Of a stretch of DNA of 64,000 bases, positions 48,273 through 60,711 are shown piece after piece. The translations under genes were made by a program, and so were the position numbers. Source of the DNA: Atrichornis clamosus (lineage: Eukaryota; Chordata; Aves; Passeriformes; Menuridae); the NCBI GenBank assembly GCA_013400975.1, contig WBMZ01012046.1:49303-113302 (forward strand), read 5' to 3'. Under the pieces are notes generated by a model. The model made no database searches, was not told the DNA's origin, and worked only from the letters and a program-made list of their open reading frames with translations. Numbering within the stretch: the first letter of the stretch is position 1; every line of letters begins with the position of its first letter.

Positions 48273-49974
48273 AATAAACATAATTTATTTGATTCTGCTA
48301 TTTCTTATTTCAACTGCTTTACTTAGCAATCTCAGTAATGTCCTTTAACAAATTCTTTATTTTCTTAAACAGAAAAAGAAGATAGAAAAATGAAAACAAG
48401 CTGTAAAGAGATGAATTTTATCATGGTTCCTCGTTTTCCTCAGGAGACGAACGACTGCAGTATCAGCACAGATTTCTGCTACTGGAGCTAATGGAGTGCC
48501 ACTACCAGTCACGGGTTGTCATCCTCTGAGTAAAGCACTCCCAGAAGAGGATTGCTGATGGGCACTGGTGAGAAACATGAACTGAGAATTTGCTTGTTGG
48601 CTGGGGTGGCAAGTAACTGGATAATAGATGTATATTCCTGATATATGTTGCCTCCTCCAGCCTCTCGCCATTCTTATCCTTTGCCTTCGCCACTTCATTC
48701 CAGACCCCATCTTTTCCTACAGGAAGTCACAGTGGATCTCAGCTCCTGATCTCCCAATCTCATTAGCTCTTTGCTCACTCCCCAATATGACATTCTTTGC
48801 TTTCAATCTACTTGGCTGGACTGTCCCAACTCCTCAGTTCCTCCTCCTGACCCCATTCCTCATCTAGCACAGGTTTGGGATCCAGTATCTCTGTCTGAGA
48901 AATTCTTCACAGTGCATTTGAACAACTCTGCCCTCTGTACTCTTGATTTGAACATCTGGGCTGCTGGTCCCAGAGGAAGGCAAACCCTGCTTTTCCTTTG
49001 TTGCCTAGACCTCTTACAGCTCATGGCAGCAGATTCCCATCCATAGCAAGTGAGACCTTTCAGGAAAGTTTGTTGTTGAAATCAAAGTCATCTTTATTAA
49101 ACATGTACCATTACTTTTCATATATTTATTTAATGAGGATAAAACCAACATGTCAATGACACAAAAGCAGTCTTCTATCAGATTTTAAATCCTTGCACCA
49201 AACTTGCAAGATGTAGGCTTTGTCACAGAAGACACCAGAATTTTTAACCACAGCACATTTTCCCCTACAGCCTGTCAGATACGTCAGACATGTCTGAGTT
49301 GTTTTACACTAGTTCCCCTTGAGAATGTGTGTCAAGCAAAAAGTCCTGAATTATACAATTTCATATTGTTTAGACAGAGCAGCAGCATTAACGCATTTAA
49401 TCTTATAAAAAGCATTCTAATATCTTTAGTGATCACTATACAGACTTTCATTCCTTAGAGAAGATAAGGAATGTCCTTGCAACAAGAAAAATTAGATCCT
49501 GTTGTGCCAAGGCCTCTGTTCTAAGTAGTTCAAGGTGACCAGTGTACAGCTCAGACTCTTACATAAAACAATTTGCAAAGATCAGTAAAAATTAAGCACA
49601 AAATGACAGCTTTTTCAAGAAAACAAGACCTGCTGAAAAGCCCCAAGGACTATGCTGAAATCATGTCCAGTAAAGATAAGAAAAGTGGGACTATGACAGA
49701 GTGGTTGAGAGAAGACTCTCAGTCATGTGCAAGAAGTATGACACTGATTATGCAGATGATTATGATTAGATTTATTGCTAATACAGTATCTAAATATTGC
49801 CAATGCAGTAGAGAATATAAGCAGGTCTAAAGGGTTATAACCTAAGCAGGTTCAGCTGGAAGTGTGCAGGTTTACAGCCTTAGCCTTGCAGAAAGCACAA
49901 TAGCAAAGCAGCAAAGCACCTATGGAGTTTCTTTAGGATTTTATCTCCACACCTGGTGGATCTTAGCCCTGTTA
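48273..49974. other. Unique non-coding DNA
   Basis: No recognised element. Several overlapping frames at 48.5-49.05 kb on both strands lack any domain. Confidence 0.5.
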
Positions 49975-50115
49975 CTCACCTGTCTAAAAGTGGGTGTCCC
50001 TGTGTTAGGGCTGGAAGTGTCCCTGCTGGGGTGGGATCCACCTGGAAGCTGCCTGCAACCTCGGGAGATCAGTTTGCCCAGCTGGCCCAGTCTCCAGCAG
50101 CATTTTATACCCTTT
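49974..50115 (-). promoter_or_regulatory. Possible minus-strand promoter with splice donor
   Basis: On the minus strand GGGTATAAAATGCTGC (TATA box, plus positions about 50101-50113) is followed about 120 bases downstream by a perfect splice-donor consensus CAG|GTGAGT, with the exon ending at 49980 and the intron starting at 49979. The interval is more GC-rich than its surroundings. This could be a non-coding-transcript promoter or the U3-R part of an unrecognised LTR. No acceptor, coding frame or CpG island supports it, so it is tentative. Confidence 0.25.
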
Positions 50116-50278
50116 TGCAGGCCCGTGCTTACCAAGATCAGTCACGATCACCACCACTCCCCCATCTCTGGAATGCATTAGTTATGCAAGCATGCAGACA
50201 GTTCCTCCTGCAATTCCCACCTGGTGTTCTTATCTTCGGACGAATCCCATTGCCCATCAGAGACCGCAAGGGAGAGCG

Positions 50279-50296
50279 GGTGTGTGTGTGTGTGGA
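50279..50296. repeat. (GT)n microsatellite
   Basis: Eight to nine GT units between GGGAGAGCGG and GGAGGAC. Simple repeat only. Confidence 0.9.
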
Positions 50297-53200
50297 GGAC
50301 ACACTCCAAGACTCAGCTATTTTTTATCGCCATCACAGAGACAAAATTGGTATACTGTAGAGTAAACCTTGCTGATGAGCAAAATCATGAGTGGATGGGC
50401 TATTCTGTCTCCCTGGTGGTCCTAAACTTGAACTGCAAGGATGCTTAATTTGACCCAAACCACAGAAAAATAGGTAGGCAGCAGAAGCACAGCAGCCTGG
50501 TTTGTGCTTTTCCTTCCCTCCCTGGTTCTTTCCTTTTTCACGTGTGTTTCCTTTCATTTTCTGTTGAAGAAAAAATCTGCTTGAGATGTTAAAGTTATGT
50601 CCTTTGGAGAGCTGCAGAGACACAGCTTCCAAAAAGCTATGCTATACTGAAGTTGTCCTGAAGTTTTTCTAGCAATGAATTTGCTATTCAGTGCCAACAC
50701 CAGAGTGAGAGGCTGAGTTCCCCTCCCCTGCAGCTCTTGTGCTGTCTTTGTCCCTTGCCATTACGGCCCTGCCTCTCCAGAGAAGGACTGGGCTCTGTCA
50801 GCAGCTGCAGTAGAAGTTCCAGCCCATCTCAGTGAACTGAATAACTCTCTTTACTGAAATAGAAAACCCAATACTTTGTCTTTCCTACTATCTCTTTAAG
50901 CCTGTTCAACAGTCGTGTTTCACTCACACAGACTTTTAACAGTGAAAAAAAATCAGAGTTTTAAAATGAAAGCCTTATTTTTCTGCCTTCTTAATATTTT
51001 AAATCTTTTTTCCTCTTATTTTTTTCCTATCTTTAATAAAGGGCTTAAAAGATTTGGCATGGTCCATGTTGCCACAGGAATAAACAAGCATTTGAAACCT
51101 CAAACCCTATCCAAAACTTGTTTAGCAATATAGTTTTGCTACAGTGACACAGTATCTTTAATTCTTTTGACCCTCTGGGTCTGTTTTCTTTATTGAAATT
51201 TGACTCAGCAAAGTTAAATCCCCTTATATCATTCTGCAAGACAACTCATTTTATGTTTGGATACAAACCACTGCCAAAGCTGCATAATCAACTCCTGCCC
51301 CAGCATTCCAGTTAGGACCAGTATGGTTGAAGGGAAAGAGAAATTGTGAATTACAGAAATGCACATAATTTCTATGGGATGCTCAGTGAATATCAGAACA
51401 ATAGATGGTATATTAACTACTACATTTACCAACACTCTTTTCCCTCATCATAGATACACTAATTAATATATATTAATATATATTAGTTAATATATTTATG
51501 CAAGAGGATGGCAGTCTACTGTTATTGCAAAATTCTTGAATGGATACCATGAAGTAATCTTTTTTTTTTTTTTTTAGCTTGTTTTTACTTGATATTTGGG
51601 AAACTGTTCTGTAATGACAAGCTCTGGGACAAAATCTAAAAGACTGGGTATTTTCTGTGTTTGAAAGGTTTCTCCATATGATTATAAACAAAAAATTATG
51701 GAAATATCTCATTTTCCATTTATTCAATATTGTTCAAACATGGTTTACTTTTCCCTTTTGTTATATACTCGTGTGCAGATTTTATTGTGCCTCTATTTAA
51801 TTTTCAGTATTTCTATGTACTTACTATCAAGAAAAACAGAGCAATCAGTTGTTTACGGGTGTGCTGTACTGAACCATCATTGGAAAGTTATATTTATTTC
51901 CATGTTCAGGCAATGGAAGGCTAGCCAGGAATACCTCTTTCCACCTAAACATTTTAAGTCCACTGGAAAAAAATTAGGGGCTGGTCAAATAAGGTTTTTC
52001 TTGTCTTTTTTTTTTTCTTTTCTTTTCTTTCTCCTCCATTTCATGTTAAGCATTAGAATATGTGAAAAACAACCCGTTACCATAAGCCATAAAGCAGTTC
52101 TTTCCCCGTTTCAAAGAAATCTACTTGACATGTGTGCAGCCTTTCTGATCTCCAGGCAAACAGATGGAGTGTTTCTACCTGGGCTGTTATTTTCTTTTCC
52201 ACTTCTCCCCTTTGAGCTAAGCCATGCTCCCTGTGCAGCCTGAGAGGAAGGACTTTTAACCCAGCCTACAGCACTGTCCGTGGCTGAACAGATTACAGAA
52301 AGTTCTCAGCACTCTTCAGTTCCAGTCCACCAGCTCTTAGGGACCCCAAAGCATAGGTTCACATCTCCCTCGTTTCCTTCCACTGCCTGATTACAGCATT
52401 CCCAGCCTCTGCCAAGCTGGTGATATCTGCAGGACTGCAGCCTGAAGAGGGAAGGGCTGAAATACTGCTTTCACCAAGACCAGTGTATATATGAGAGGTA
52501 GTCACTGGTTGCTTCTAAGTCTGAATCACTCGATTTTCAGTGCCTTGCAATATCACTAACACAGCTTCTTTTTTCCACTACCTTGTTAAATGGAAGAGAC
52601 CCTTCTCTTTTATTTGAAACATCGGTTTTCTTCAGCTCCCTATATTTCCTCTAAAAGTCCTTAGGCGTTTTTCTTAATATAACTCTGTGCCTCAGCTACT
52701 GCAGCTCACAGGTAACCATATAAGAGGAGTGTAGTATATCTGATATGACTCCTGCACGACTCTGGTCTGACACAGCCCTGTAATGTTGTTGGGATGTGAT
52801 CGCTACACAGCAGTCAGCACGGAGCTAGCACAGCACTGGGGGGAAATCTTAGAGGCGGCAACAAGACTGCAGCAACTTTGGGAGGAAGTCAGTCGAGTGT
52901 GGCAACATGTGAGCGAAGGAATGGGAAAACTGAAATGGAATATTAACAGTAAATACAGTCAGGAAAAAATATCCGAGGGGGAAGACTCCTGCTCTCTGCA
53001 GACACTGGAAACACAGACACTGACAATGATAATAGACTTTTTGTTTTGTTTTGTAATACAGAAGAATGTATGTAGGAAAAATGAGGTAGGAAAATGAAAG
53101 AAAAACATTAACAAATGCACTTGAAACTGTGAAAGGTATTGGACTGGCATCATTCCAGTGGCAAGGGCAGGAATCATTAACTTGAGCTATTTAGCATTTG

Positions 53201-54128
53201 TATCAGAGCAAAACTGTAGAAAACTACAGAATGGAAAAATTCTGCACTGGTCTATTGGATAATCAGAAATAATTTAAAGCAACTTCTATCTTATTGTTTA
53301 CAAATCAGTGGACAACAGACTGCTCTGTTATGTAGTTTTATCATAGTTACCTCCTTTTACCAGAAAACTGAGGTTTTTTTAAGCTAATGTACATTTCTCT
53401 GACCACTCCTATTTTGGTTGTTCAATTTTTGTCTAGGGAAAAAGAGTTGTCGTGTTCATTGCTTGATACTGCTGCTATTCAGATGTCATTTTACATTAAT
53501 TCTTCTCAGTTTGTCAATCACCTGTGATTAATCAAGCAGAGACTAAGAAATAAAATTATGTATTTTGTAAAGGTGAACTAAGGTTTCAATAACTGTGAAA
53601 CTGTGGGTAGGAACACTGACAGACTGTCAGGAATTCTAACTTGGTCTAGTTCTAGCTACTTTGGTGGAGTTATGCTGAACCGTATTTGCCGATAATCTGA
53701 ATTTTAAGTATGCTTGCAATATTCTTCATAATACAGTATAATCTCTGCAGGAGTAATAACTTGGGAAAATTTTGCTTTGGTCAATATCTGAAATGAAAAT
53801 TATGTCATTAGCTCTGAGTTGTCTCCCAGGGCAAAAATACACCCAGTTATTACTTGAGACTGGGAAGAAAAATGCAATATTCTCCTTATTTTAATCTTTT
53901 ACTAGATGATGATAATGGCACATTAGAAATTACTTCTGAGTTTCAACTTCATTTTAACATTTAGGATATCTGCCTGCTGCACATTTTTTAAGACTTCCAA
54001 TTACAACAATATGTGAGATATCTCAGTCTTTGAGGTCCCTCACAACAGGCCCATGGGACACGAAAATGCAATTTCTGTGCAAATGCAAACAGAGCTATAG
54101 ACTGTTTTTCCCAGGGAAGTATGTGATT
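50297..54128. other. Unique non-coding DNA
   Basis: No gene supported. Contains a T16 run (51560-51575), a palindromic TATTAATATATATTA patch at 51463-51490 and a T/C-rich tract at 52004-52030. The longest frame of the window (51698-52243, plus, 181 residues) crosses the T/C tract and is hydrophobic because of base composition; no family recognised. A frame at 52783-53097 has a helical, amphipathic-looking start (AVSTELAQHWGEILEAATRL) but no start context, splice sites or known domain. Confidence 0.5.
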
Positions 54129-54252
54129 GATATATATATATATAGGCACACACACACACACACATATATATAGTGTAGATTTTTTATATAGATATGTATG
54201 CATATTCTATATATTTATATATATGTGTGTGTGTAAATATATATATATATAG
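54129..54252. repeat. Inverted (TA)n(CA)n ... (TG)n(TA)n microsatellite
   Basis: The left arm is (TA)n then (CA)n then (TA)n (54130-54173). The right arm is (TA)n, (TG)n, (TA)n (54206-54251), the reverse complement in order. The two arms of about 45 bases can pair around a loop of about 35-50 bases. It is therefore both a microsatellite and a cruciform-prone palindrome. Confidence 0.9.
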
Positions 54253-55661
54253 ACATTAAAACTCAATCCAGTTGTTTTTAAGTCCAGAATATGTCTCTGA
54301 TGCATGAACCATAACCCTTGATCCTAGCTGAAATGTCAAATGATACCTTCAAAAAATATATTAAAATTCATGATACTGTAGATATATTACCAAAAGATTC
54401 CTTTGGGGTATGACTTGTTAGAATAGAAGTACAAGAAACAAATTAGGCATTTATTTAGTTACATGTTGCCCACAGTTCTGTAGATTTATGAAGAAAACAA
54501 ATCTGGAGTGCTGCATTGCACAACTTCATAACACTGCAGTTAGATTTTCCCTTGTATTTACAGTCTGGCTTATTTTAAAATCTATTCAAGCATTGGAAAA
54601 TCATAAATATGCAGCTCCACAGATCTGGAGGTCAGGTTTCTGTGACTGTAATACACAGCTTCTTTAGACAAAGCTCTCCAATTTAGGGTCAAACTCTGCT
54701 TGTTTAATTCATGTTTGATTTAGGATGGAAATACACACGTGAGTGAAGGAGGTTTTGTCACATTATTGTATGGCTGCACAGTGCTGACTGCCTTAAACAT
54801 GAGCAAAAATATGGACTAAGGTTGTAATATAAGAGGGGCAGAATATGGCAATATTTGGTAGAAACATTTCTAAGAGGTGTAACAGCACATTCGTGCTTCA
54901 TAGGAAATATAACTGAAATATGCCTGATCTATGACTATTTGCCTTTTCTTACCAGACCTTCCCAAGGTTCACACCAACACAGTTAAGGCTTCATTTTTAC
55001 TCCTCTATTAATATTACAAATTTTAAATAAAACAAGTCAACAGATATAAAAGCTGGTATCAGTCTTAACACCTTCAAACTCTGATCATAAATGCAATTAA
55101 GAATCACCCCTTTCTTTTAAATCCAGAGGAAAGTATGACTGAGAAGCTGAGAAGTGGGCATCATGGTATCACCAATGCTCTATAACTCCCTTGTGATGGG
55201 ACACAGGCGAACTGCCACTGGCATAGTCACTGCATTTTGAAGATTCTCTTTCCAGCAGCCAGCCAAAGAATGATAAGCCCCTGCCCCACCAAAAGAGTGA
55301 AATACAGTGCTATGTTCAGGCCATGACTGAACATTTGAGCGGCTAAAATGGCACCACTTAATCACTGGCACTGTTGTCAATAGTTGTATATCACGTAGTA
55401 ACCCCAGGAAGGAACTTCTGTACAGCTGGAAATTGCAAGTGGAAAGGCAACAGCAAAGGGAACTTTGTCTTTCTCCCACCCTTCTCCCCCAGATGTTAAC
55501 CAAACACAAAGGTTTTGAGAAGGAAATGCTCTTAGATGTTCAGTATTTGCCTAAATCCATAAACATCTTGGGATTACTGAGAGAAAAATATGTGGGGTTT
55601 AGATATTATCTATTCAAAGTTCCTAAATATATACATATATATATAATCTACTCCCTTTAAT
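54253..55661. other. Unique non-coding DNA
   Basis: AT-rich. A TA-rich patch lies at 55626-55645. The minus frame 55180-55509 (109 residues) is unrecognised. No other element seen. Confidence 0.5.
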
Positions 55662-55733
55662 TTCATTATCATATAATACCCTAAGAATAAATAGCATAAA
55701 CAGTTCCATTATCATATAATCCCCTAAGAATTA
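55662..55733. repeat. Spaced direct duplication, about 28-bp unit
   Basis: ATTATCATATAAT followed by CCCTAAGAAT occurs twice, 42 bases apart, with one or two differences. Recent local duplication. Confidence 0.85.
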
Positions 55734-55819
55734 AGACCAAAAATAGTGATGGCAGAATGAAAAATTTGGAGAGAAGCTTGGGATATCTCATCCCACGTCT
55801 TGGGGCTTAAATGAGTCCT

Positions 55820-56157
55820 ATTGTCATGTCTCCTATGGCAAACAAGACTTTCATAGCTGAGAGACAGGCGAGAGCCTTGAAACTTGTGTGCAACAGTCTT
55901 GATGTGTGTCCAGACATAGATGGTTGGAGGGCTCAGAAGGTGTTATTCCAAGTAACACAGTCCTATGTCTATCCACTGTGGCTTTTAGCCAGGACTGTGA
56001 CTTGTTTATCCTCTATTTTGTTGTCCCACCCTCTATTCAGGGCTGTTCAGAGAAGTTGCTCAATAAAACAGAAGACTTGGTTTGGCTCCAGCTGGTACTG
56101 GTGCCTGTTGTCCAGTGTGGGTTTGGTTTAGTTGTGGGGACAACACTTGGGACACAA
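55820..56157 (+). mobile_element. Possible LTR 3' part, plus strand (weak)
   Basis: CTCAATAAAACAGAAGACTT at about 56061 resembles an R-region polyadenylation signal. It is followed by about 80 bases of T/G-rich U5-like sequence ending GGGACACA near 56157. There is no clear TATA box, no identified left end and no target-site duplication. It could equally be unique sequence with a chance AATAAA. Confidence 0.25.
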
Positions 56158-57892
56158 TGAGAGAGAAACTCAAAATAGCTCAGAGGTGAACATTTTATTT
56201 ACTAGGTAGTTGCTACTGCAAATAAAAATTTTAGTACCCAAGATAAGATTAGTCTTATCTTCCTGCTAGGAAATTTGTATCATGTTCCTTCGACTTAAAT
56301 TTAGAGACTCTGAATTTTCTAATAAGCTTTGCTTCTTTGAAAACCAACTCTGTAAAAGCAGCAACATGTGAAAGCAAACCAACCCCTCTTATTTTCCCTG
56401 TGGGTATAGTCAGAAGCCTATCTCCTAACAACCTTAAAGAAAGTTTTCGATGCTACTTTTCTATTCTTGTTAGTTCAGCATAGCCAACAGTAAAGGCCTT
56501 GTTGACATTAAGCAAATGTGCAATGATGCAGCAAAATCAATTTAGTCACACTGATGCAAATCCCTCGCACAGATGTAATGCCTGTGTGCAAAGTAGGGCA
56601 TTTCTGAATATACGCAATATTTAAAATGAAGTGAAAGAGAGAGACTCTATTCTAACCAACTAATTCCTTAATGTGATCCATAGAGATGCCCCTGAAAGCT
56701 TAAGTTGAAAGAAAGGGACTTTCTCGTCAAAAATAAGGATTCATTAGGAGTACTGTTGATCAGGAAGGAATCCTATGACCTTTAAAATGCAAGTTGCAGT
56801 AGCTTAACAGATAGAATAATACTTTAAAAATACCCTTTACATTTAAACTGAGGACATTTGACCTTAAAATCACTAGGAAAAGAAATATGTGATTGCATAG
56901 CTCCATTATATGGTTACTTTTCAGAACACAAGTGAAAATTAATGTGTTTTTGGTCCTGGGCAGTTCTTAGTAATTTAATGTGATCTGCTGTCAACAAGAG
57001 AGAAAACAAACCTCTGATGCTCAATAAGAATAAGAAGAGAACAAAAGGTACCTTACTGTGGGTTTTCACTCAAAGTTCTATGGGCAAAAAATGGCACATC
57101 CTGTGAAGGCATTATTGAAAAACAGGTGGGGTCAGCAAGGGAGGTGACAGTAGGAATACCAGTAATGAGATAATGATTATCTTCCTTTGCAGTCTTCAGA
57201 GCTTTGGGTGTTTGGTTGGTTTTTTTTTTCTTTTTTCTTTTTAATAAAAATGCTTCAGCAAACTGTGAAGTTCAGGTAAAAGTTTTAGTAATTTGATAAG
57301 TGTCTATCAGATGCTTTTGGAGTAAAAATGTTCCAAATACTTCATGTGGCAGTATATAATTTATTTAGCACAGTAATAAATGAAATATCAAAATCCTAAC
57401 AAAACATACGTATTGAAAGTATAGTTTTTAACCAAATCTAGACTACGTCACAATACTTTTCTTTAGAAAGCACTTTAAAACTGGGGACATTTTTTCCTAA
57501 TCTGAATGGAAGCATGTTCTGAAACCTGGGAATGTTTTGTTTAAATGAAACTTTGATTCTCCTTGCAGTTAAAGACTCATACGAGGGAAGTGAAAAGATA
57601 TCCTGCAGGGCTTCTTTTCCATGTACATTCACCTACCCCCATCACTACCGATGTGACTGTTAAAGAAACATTTTTCCTCCTCCATCACCCCTCAAAAAAA
57701 AGTCTAGGAAGTCCCTTTCCAGGAATGAAGTCAGGGCAGAATCTCATGCTGGTGGGTTACAGTCTCCCAGGGGAGCCAGGTGACTTGAGGAAACACTATT
57801 TTGTTCATATATTAACAGGAGTTTGCAGTGTTTCATTTTGCTTTAGCAACAGCACTAACAAGAACCAGAGTAGGAAACTCTCATGAGATAAG
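56158..57892. other. Unique non-coding DNA
   Basis: No recognised element. A T-rich tract lies at 57220-57243. Confidence 0.5.
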
Positions 57893-57941
57893 GAATCACA
57901 GAATATGCTGAGTTGGGAGGGACCCACAAGGATCGTCAAGA
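57893..57941 (-). repeat. CR1 LINE extreme 3' end, antisense
   Basis: Plus strand reads GAATCACAGAATATGCTGAG, then TTGGGAGGGACCCACAAGGA and TCGTCAAG, the reverse complement of the last 50 or so bases of a CR1. Very short but characteristic. Confidence 0.85.
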
Positions 57942-60711
57942 AAAGGCAAGGGAAGTGCTTAGGCAGGTAGGGAGCTAAGCAATCAATTATTACTGAATTT
58001 CAAATCCACAGGCAATACAACTATACCCCCTACTTTATAATTCCTGAGATTACTGAGATTCATCAACAGAAGCTGTGGCCCCCACTGGGCAATTCCCAAG
58101 TTCCTTGAAATGAATCTAATACCCAACGAGGTTACTTGTGCTGCTGCAGAAAGATATTTCTGGCCTTTTACGTGTCAGAAAAGAAACTGGATGTGACAGA
58201 TTTGGAGCTGCCCTGTGATAATTTAGGAATATGGTCTGTTGGCCTGATTATTTGGTTGAATATCTGGGTTTAACTCATCAGGGGTTAGCTTGCAACTGCA
58301 TTCTTAAATTATAGAGCTGATCTGGTCTGTACTTGTTACCCTGGGATGCCCCACTTCCATTGATGCTGCACAGCCAGGGAGCGCAGGGACTTGGAAGGGG
58401 AAGAGATTACGTTTTGAACCATAGATCTCTACATGGGCACTCCTAGCATCCTACTCACCCCTAGGAGAGATAGCGTTCCAAAGGTCCACTGGGGATTGGA
58501 GATGGGGCCTGTAACTGTTTGAGAAAACAGCTGGGTAGAGCATTGTGAGGGTACATTAATTGGGATGTGCTCATGTTTATCTAGGCTGTTTCCATGTGTT
58601 TGTGGAATTTTCTATGAAAGTGAACCCTAAAAAGTACATTTTGGAAGAAAAAGGTTTTGTGAACACCACAGTAATTCTCAGCAGTTTTTATGTAGTGCTG
58701 GGCATTCAGAAGTGGCACTTAGGCAAGCTCCTTTTCCATGAAAGGGAACGTAATGGGATGAAGCCAGGGTTAATTTACAAAAGCACAGTGTCTTCTCTGA
58801 CCATGAAACCAATAGGAAACTGTGCAGAGGTGACGTTATTACATAGTTTACAGAGGAGGCATGTTGGGTGGAGAACTGGAAACATTACATGGCAGCTGGC
58901 CTGTTCCAGGGTGCTGGATCCAGCCTTATCTGTGTGAGCTTCCAGCTGAAACCAAGCTGGTCAAGTGAATCTCTTCTCAGTTGTGAAAGAGTGTCTGTGG
59001 TTATTTGCCACATGCTGGAGAAATATTTTACTGGGGTAAAGAGCGTATATAATAGGACACAAAAAACTTTTCTAAGAAACCAGCCCTCAGTTTAGAGAAA
59101 AAGTTTTATGTGTGTGTATCTGTATATGTTAGGGGAGTGAAGTATAGAAAACTGAAAGTTGAAAATCCTAAGATAATTACCTGAACCATGTGTCTCTGAC
59201 TCTCTCCTGACAGAAAGGACAAGTAGGTACTTTACTTGAGCTTTATGGGTTCTTGACTGTGGAGTTCCAAAAGGCAGCCTACAGGCCTAAGCCATATTCT
59301 AGATGAATTCCTAATTCAGCCATCAGATCTAGGGAGGCACTATGCTCATTCACTCCTTGTTCCAGATGTTTTAGTATGTAAAGTTCTTCTTCACTGTTGC
59401 TGGAAAGGTTAATATATTGCATCTCCCTAACCATGAATTCCTAATACACTCATCTTGCCTCCAGTGCACATCTTTTATATTTTATGGGTTTCGTTCAACA
59501 GGAAAAGCAACCATATATTAAGATGTCAATTTCTCAGAAAAAGACAAGTAAATGCTGTGTATTCTGGGACAGATCCTCCCAGTGACTGCTTCATGTTGCT
59601 GTAATACAGTCTGGCCAAGAAGCTGCCAGATATACCTCTTGGATGACTACTGTGGCAAAAGCATTTTTTAATGATACACATGGAATGCTGAGACTCCTCC
59701 CCACTTCCTTTGCTGTTGCCACATAAAGGTTAACCTGAGCTGTCATACTGCAAAGCCCCACGGCTTTCATCTGGTCTATAAAAAAACTTTGGGAAGAGAC
59801 TGTTTAGTGTCGCATGGCTGTTTTAGGAGGAGGAAATGCACATGCTGATGTTTAAGGGTAAGGCCGTTTTGTAAGGCTAGGTGACTGACTGCTAGAAAAT
59901 CTAGAAATACAGGGAAGAGATAAACTGAACCAGGGACAAAAGGAGGAAATCAGAGCCAGCAAGGAAATTCTAAGAGCAAGGAGCTCGTAGTTATGAGATA
60001 TCTGTTGAGAAGTTCGGCTGTGCAGTCGACAACCATTTCTTCCTGGAGCTGAAGTTTCTGAATGATAACTTTATGTGGAGTATGTCACAGGAATGTAGAT
60101 TACAAATGGCAAAGATCTAGATTGCAGTCTATAGATTGCAGAAAGTGTATACCTAAAGAGAAGGCAAAATGCTTCTGGAATTTGCTTTAATTGGGATGTT
60201 CAGAAGAAGCAGAGGATGGAGTAAAATGCACAAACTGTGAACAGAAGTAACAAGTAGTATAGCAAGCTCTGAAGTTCTTCTGTAAGTGTGGAAAACAGAA
60301 GCAACCTCAGCTTCTGGATGTTTTCTGCAGCTAGTCATCTTTATTTCCAGCTTTCAGCTTGTCGCTGTCTTCATTCTTTCTTCATTGGTTTGACTCATCC
60401 CAGTGAGACACTGGAGAATGCAACAAGTCATCTTCTGTTAGAAACCAGACAAAACCACCAGCTGCTTTCAGGCTAAAGCAAGTACAGCACGTATTGCCCC
60501 ATGGTGGGTTTGTCTACGTGACCTTTCACAAACAGTCCCAAGCCCCCTCTGCCGGGGGTCCCTGGTGGCCCGGTGCAGTGTAGCTGTGGCCCAAAAGCCG
60601 TGCACACACATAACAGGATGCCACTTCTTTCACTGGCTGTTGTCACGTTTTGTCTAAACAATGTGGTTACATTTTAAAGCTTTTTCCCTCACTCCCTTGT
60701 CTTTATGTTGA
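57942..60711. other. Unique non-coding DNA
   Basis: No gene supported. The frame at 58560-58937 (125 residues) is not recognisable. A GC-richer segment at about 60535-60605 contains the short inverted repeat CCCCCTCTGCCGGGGG. Confidence 0.5.

Noticed and set aside
51698..52243. Longest open frame (181 residues, plus strand)
   Set aside because: It runs through a T/C-rich tract that produces strings of F, L and S. There is no domain, no start context and no splice support, and a shorter frame overlaps in another phase.
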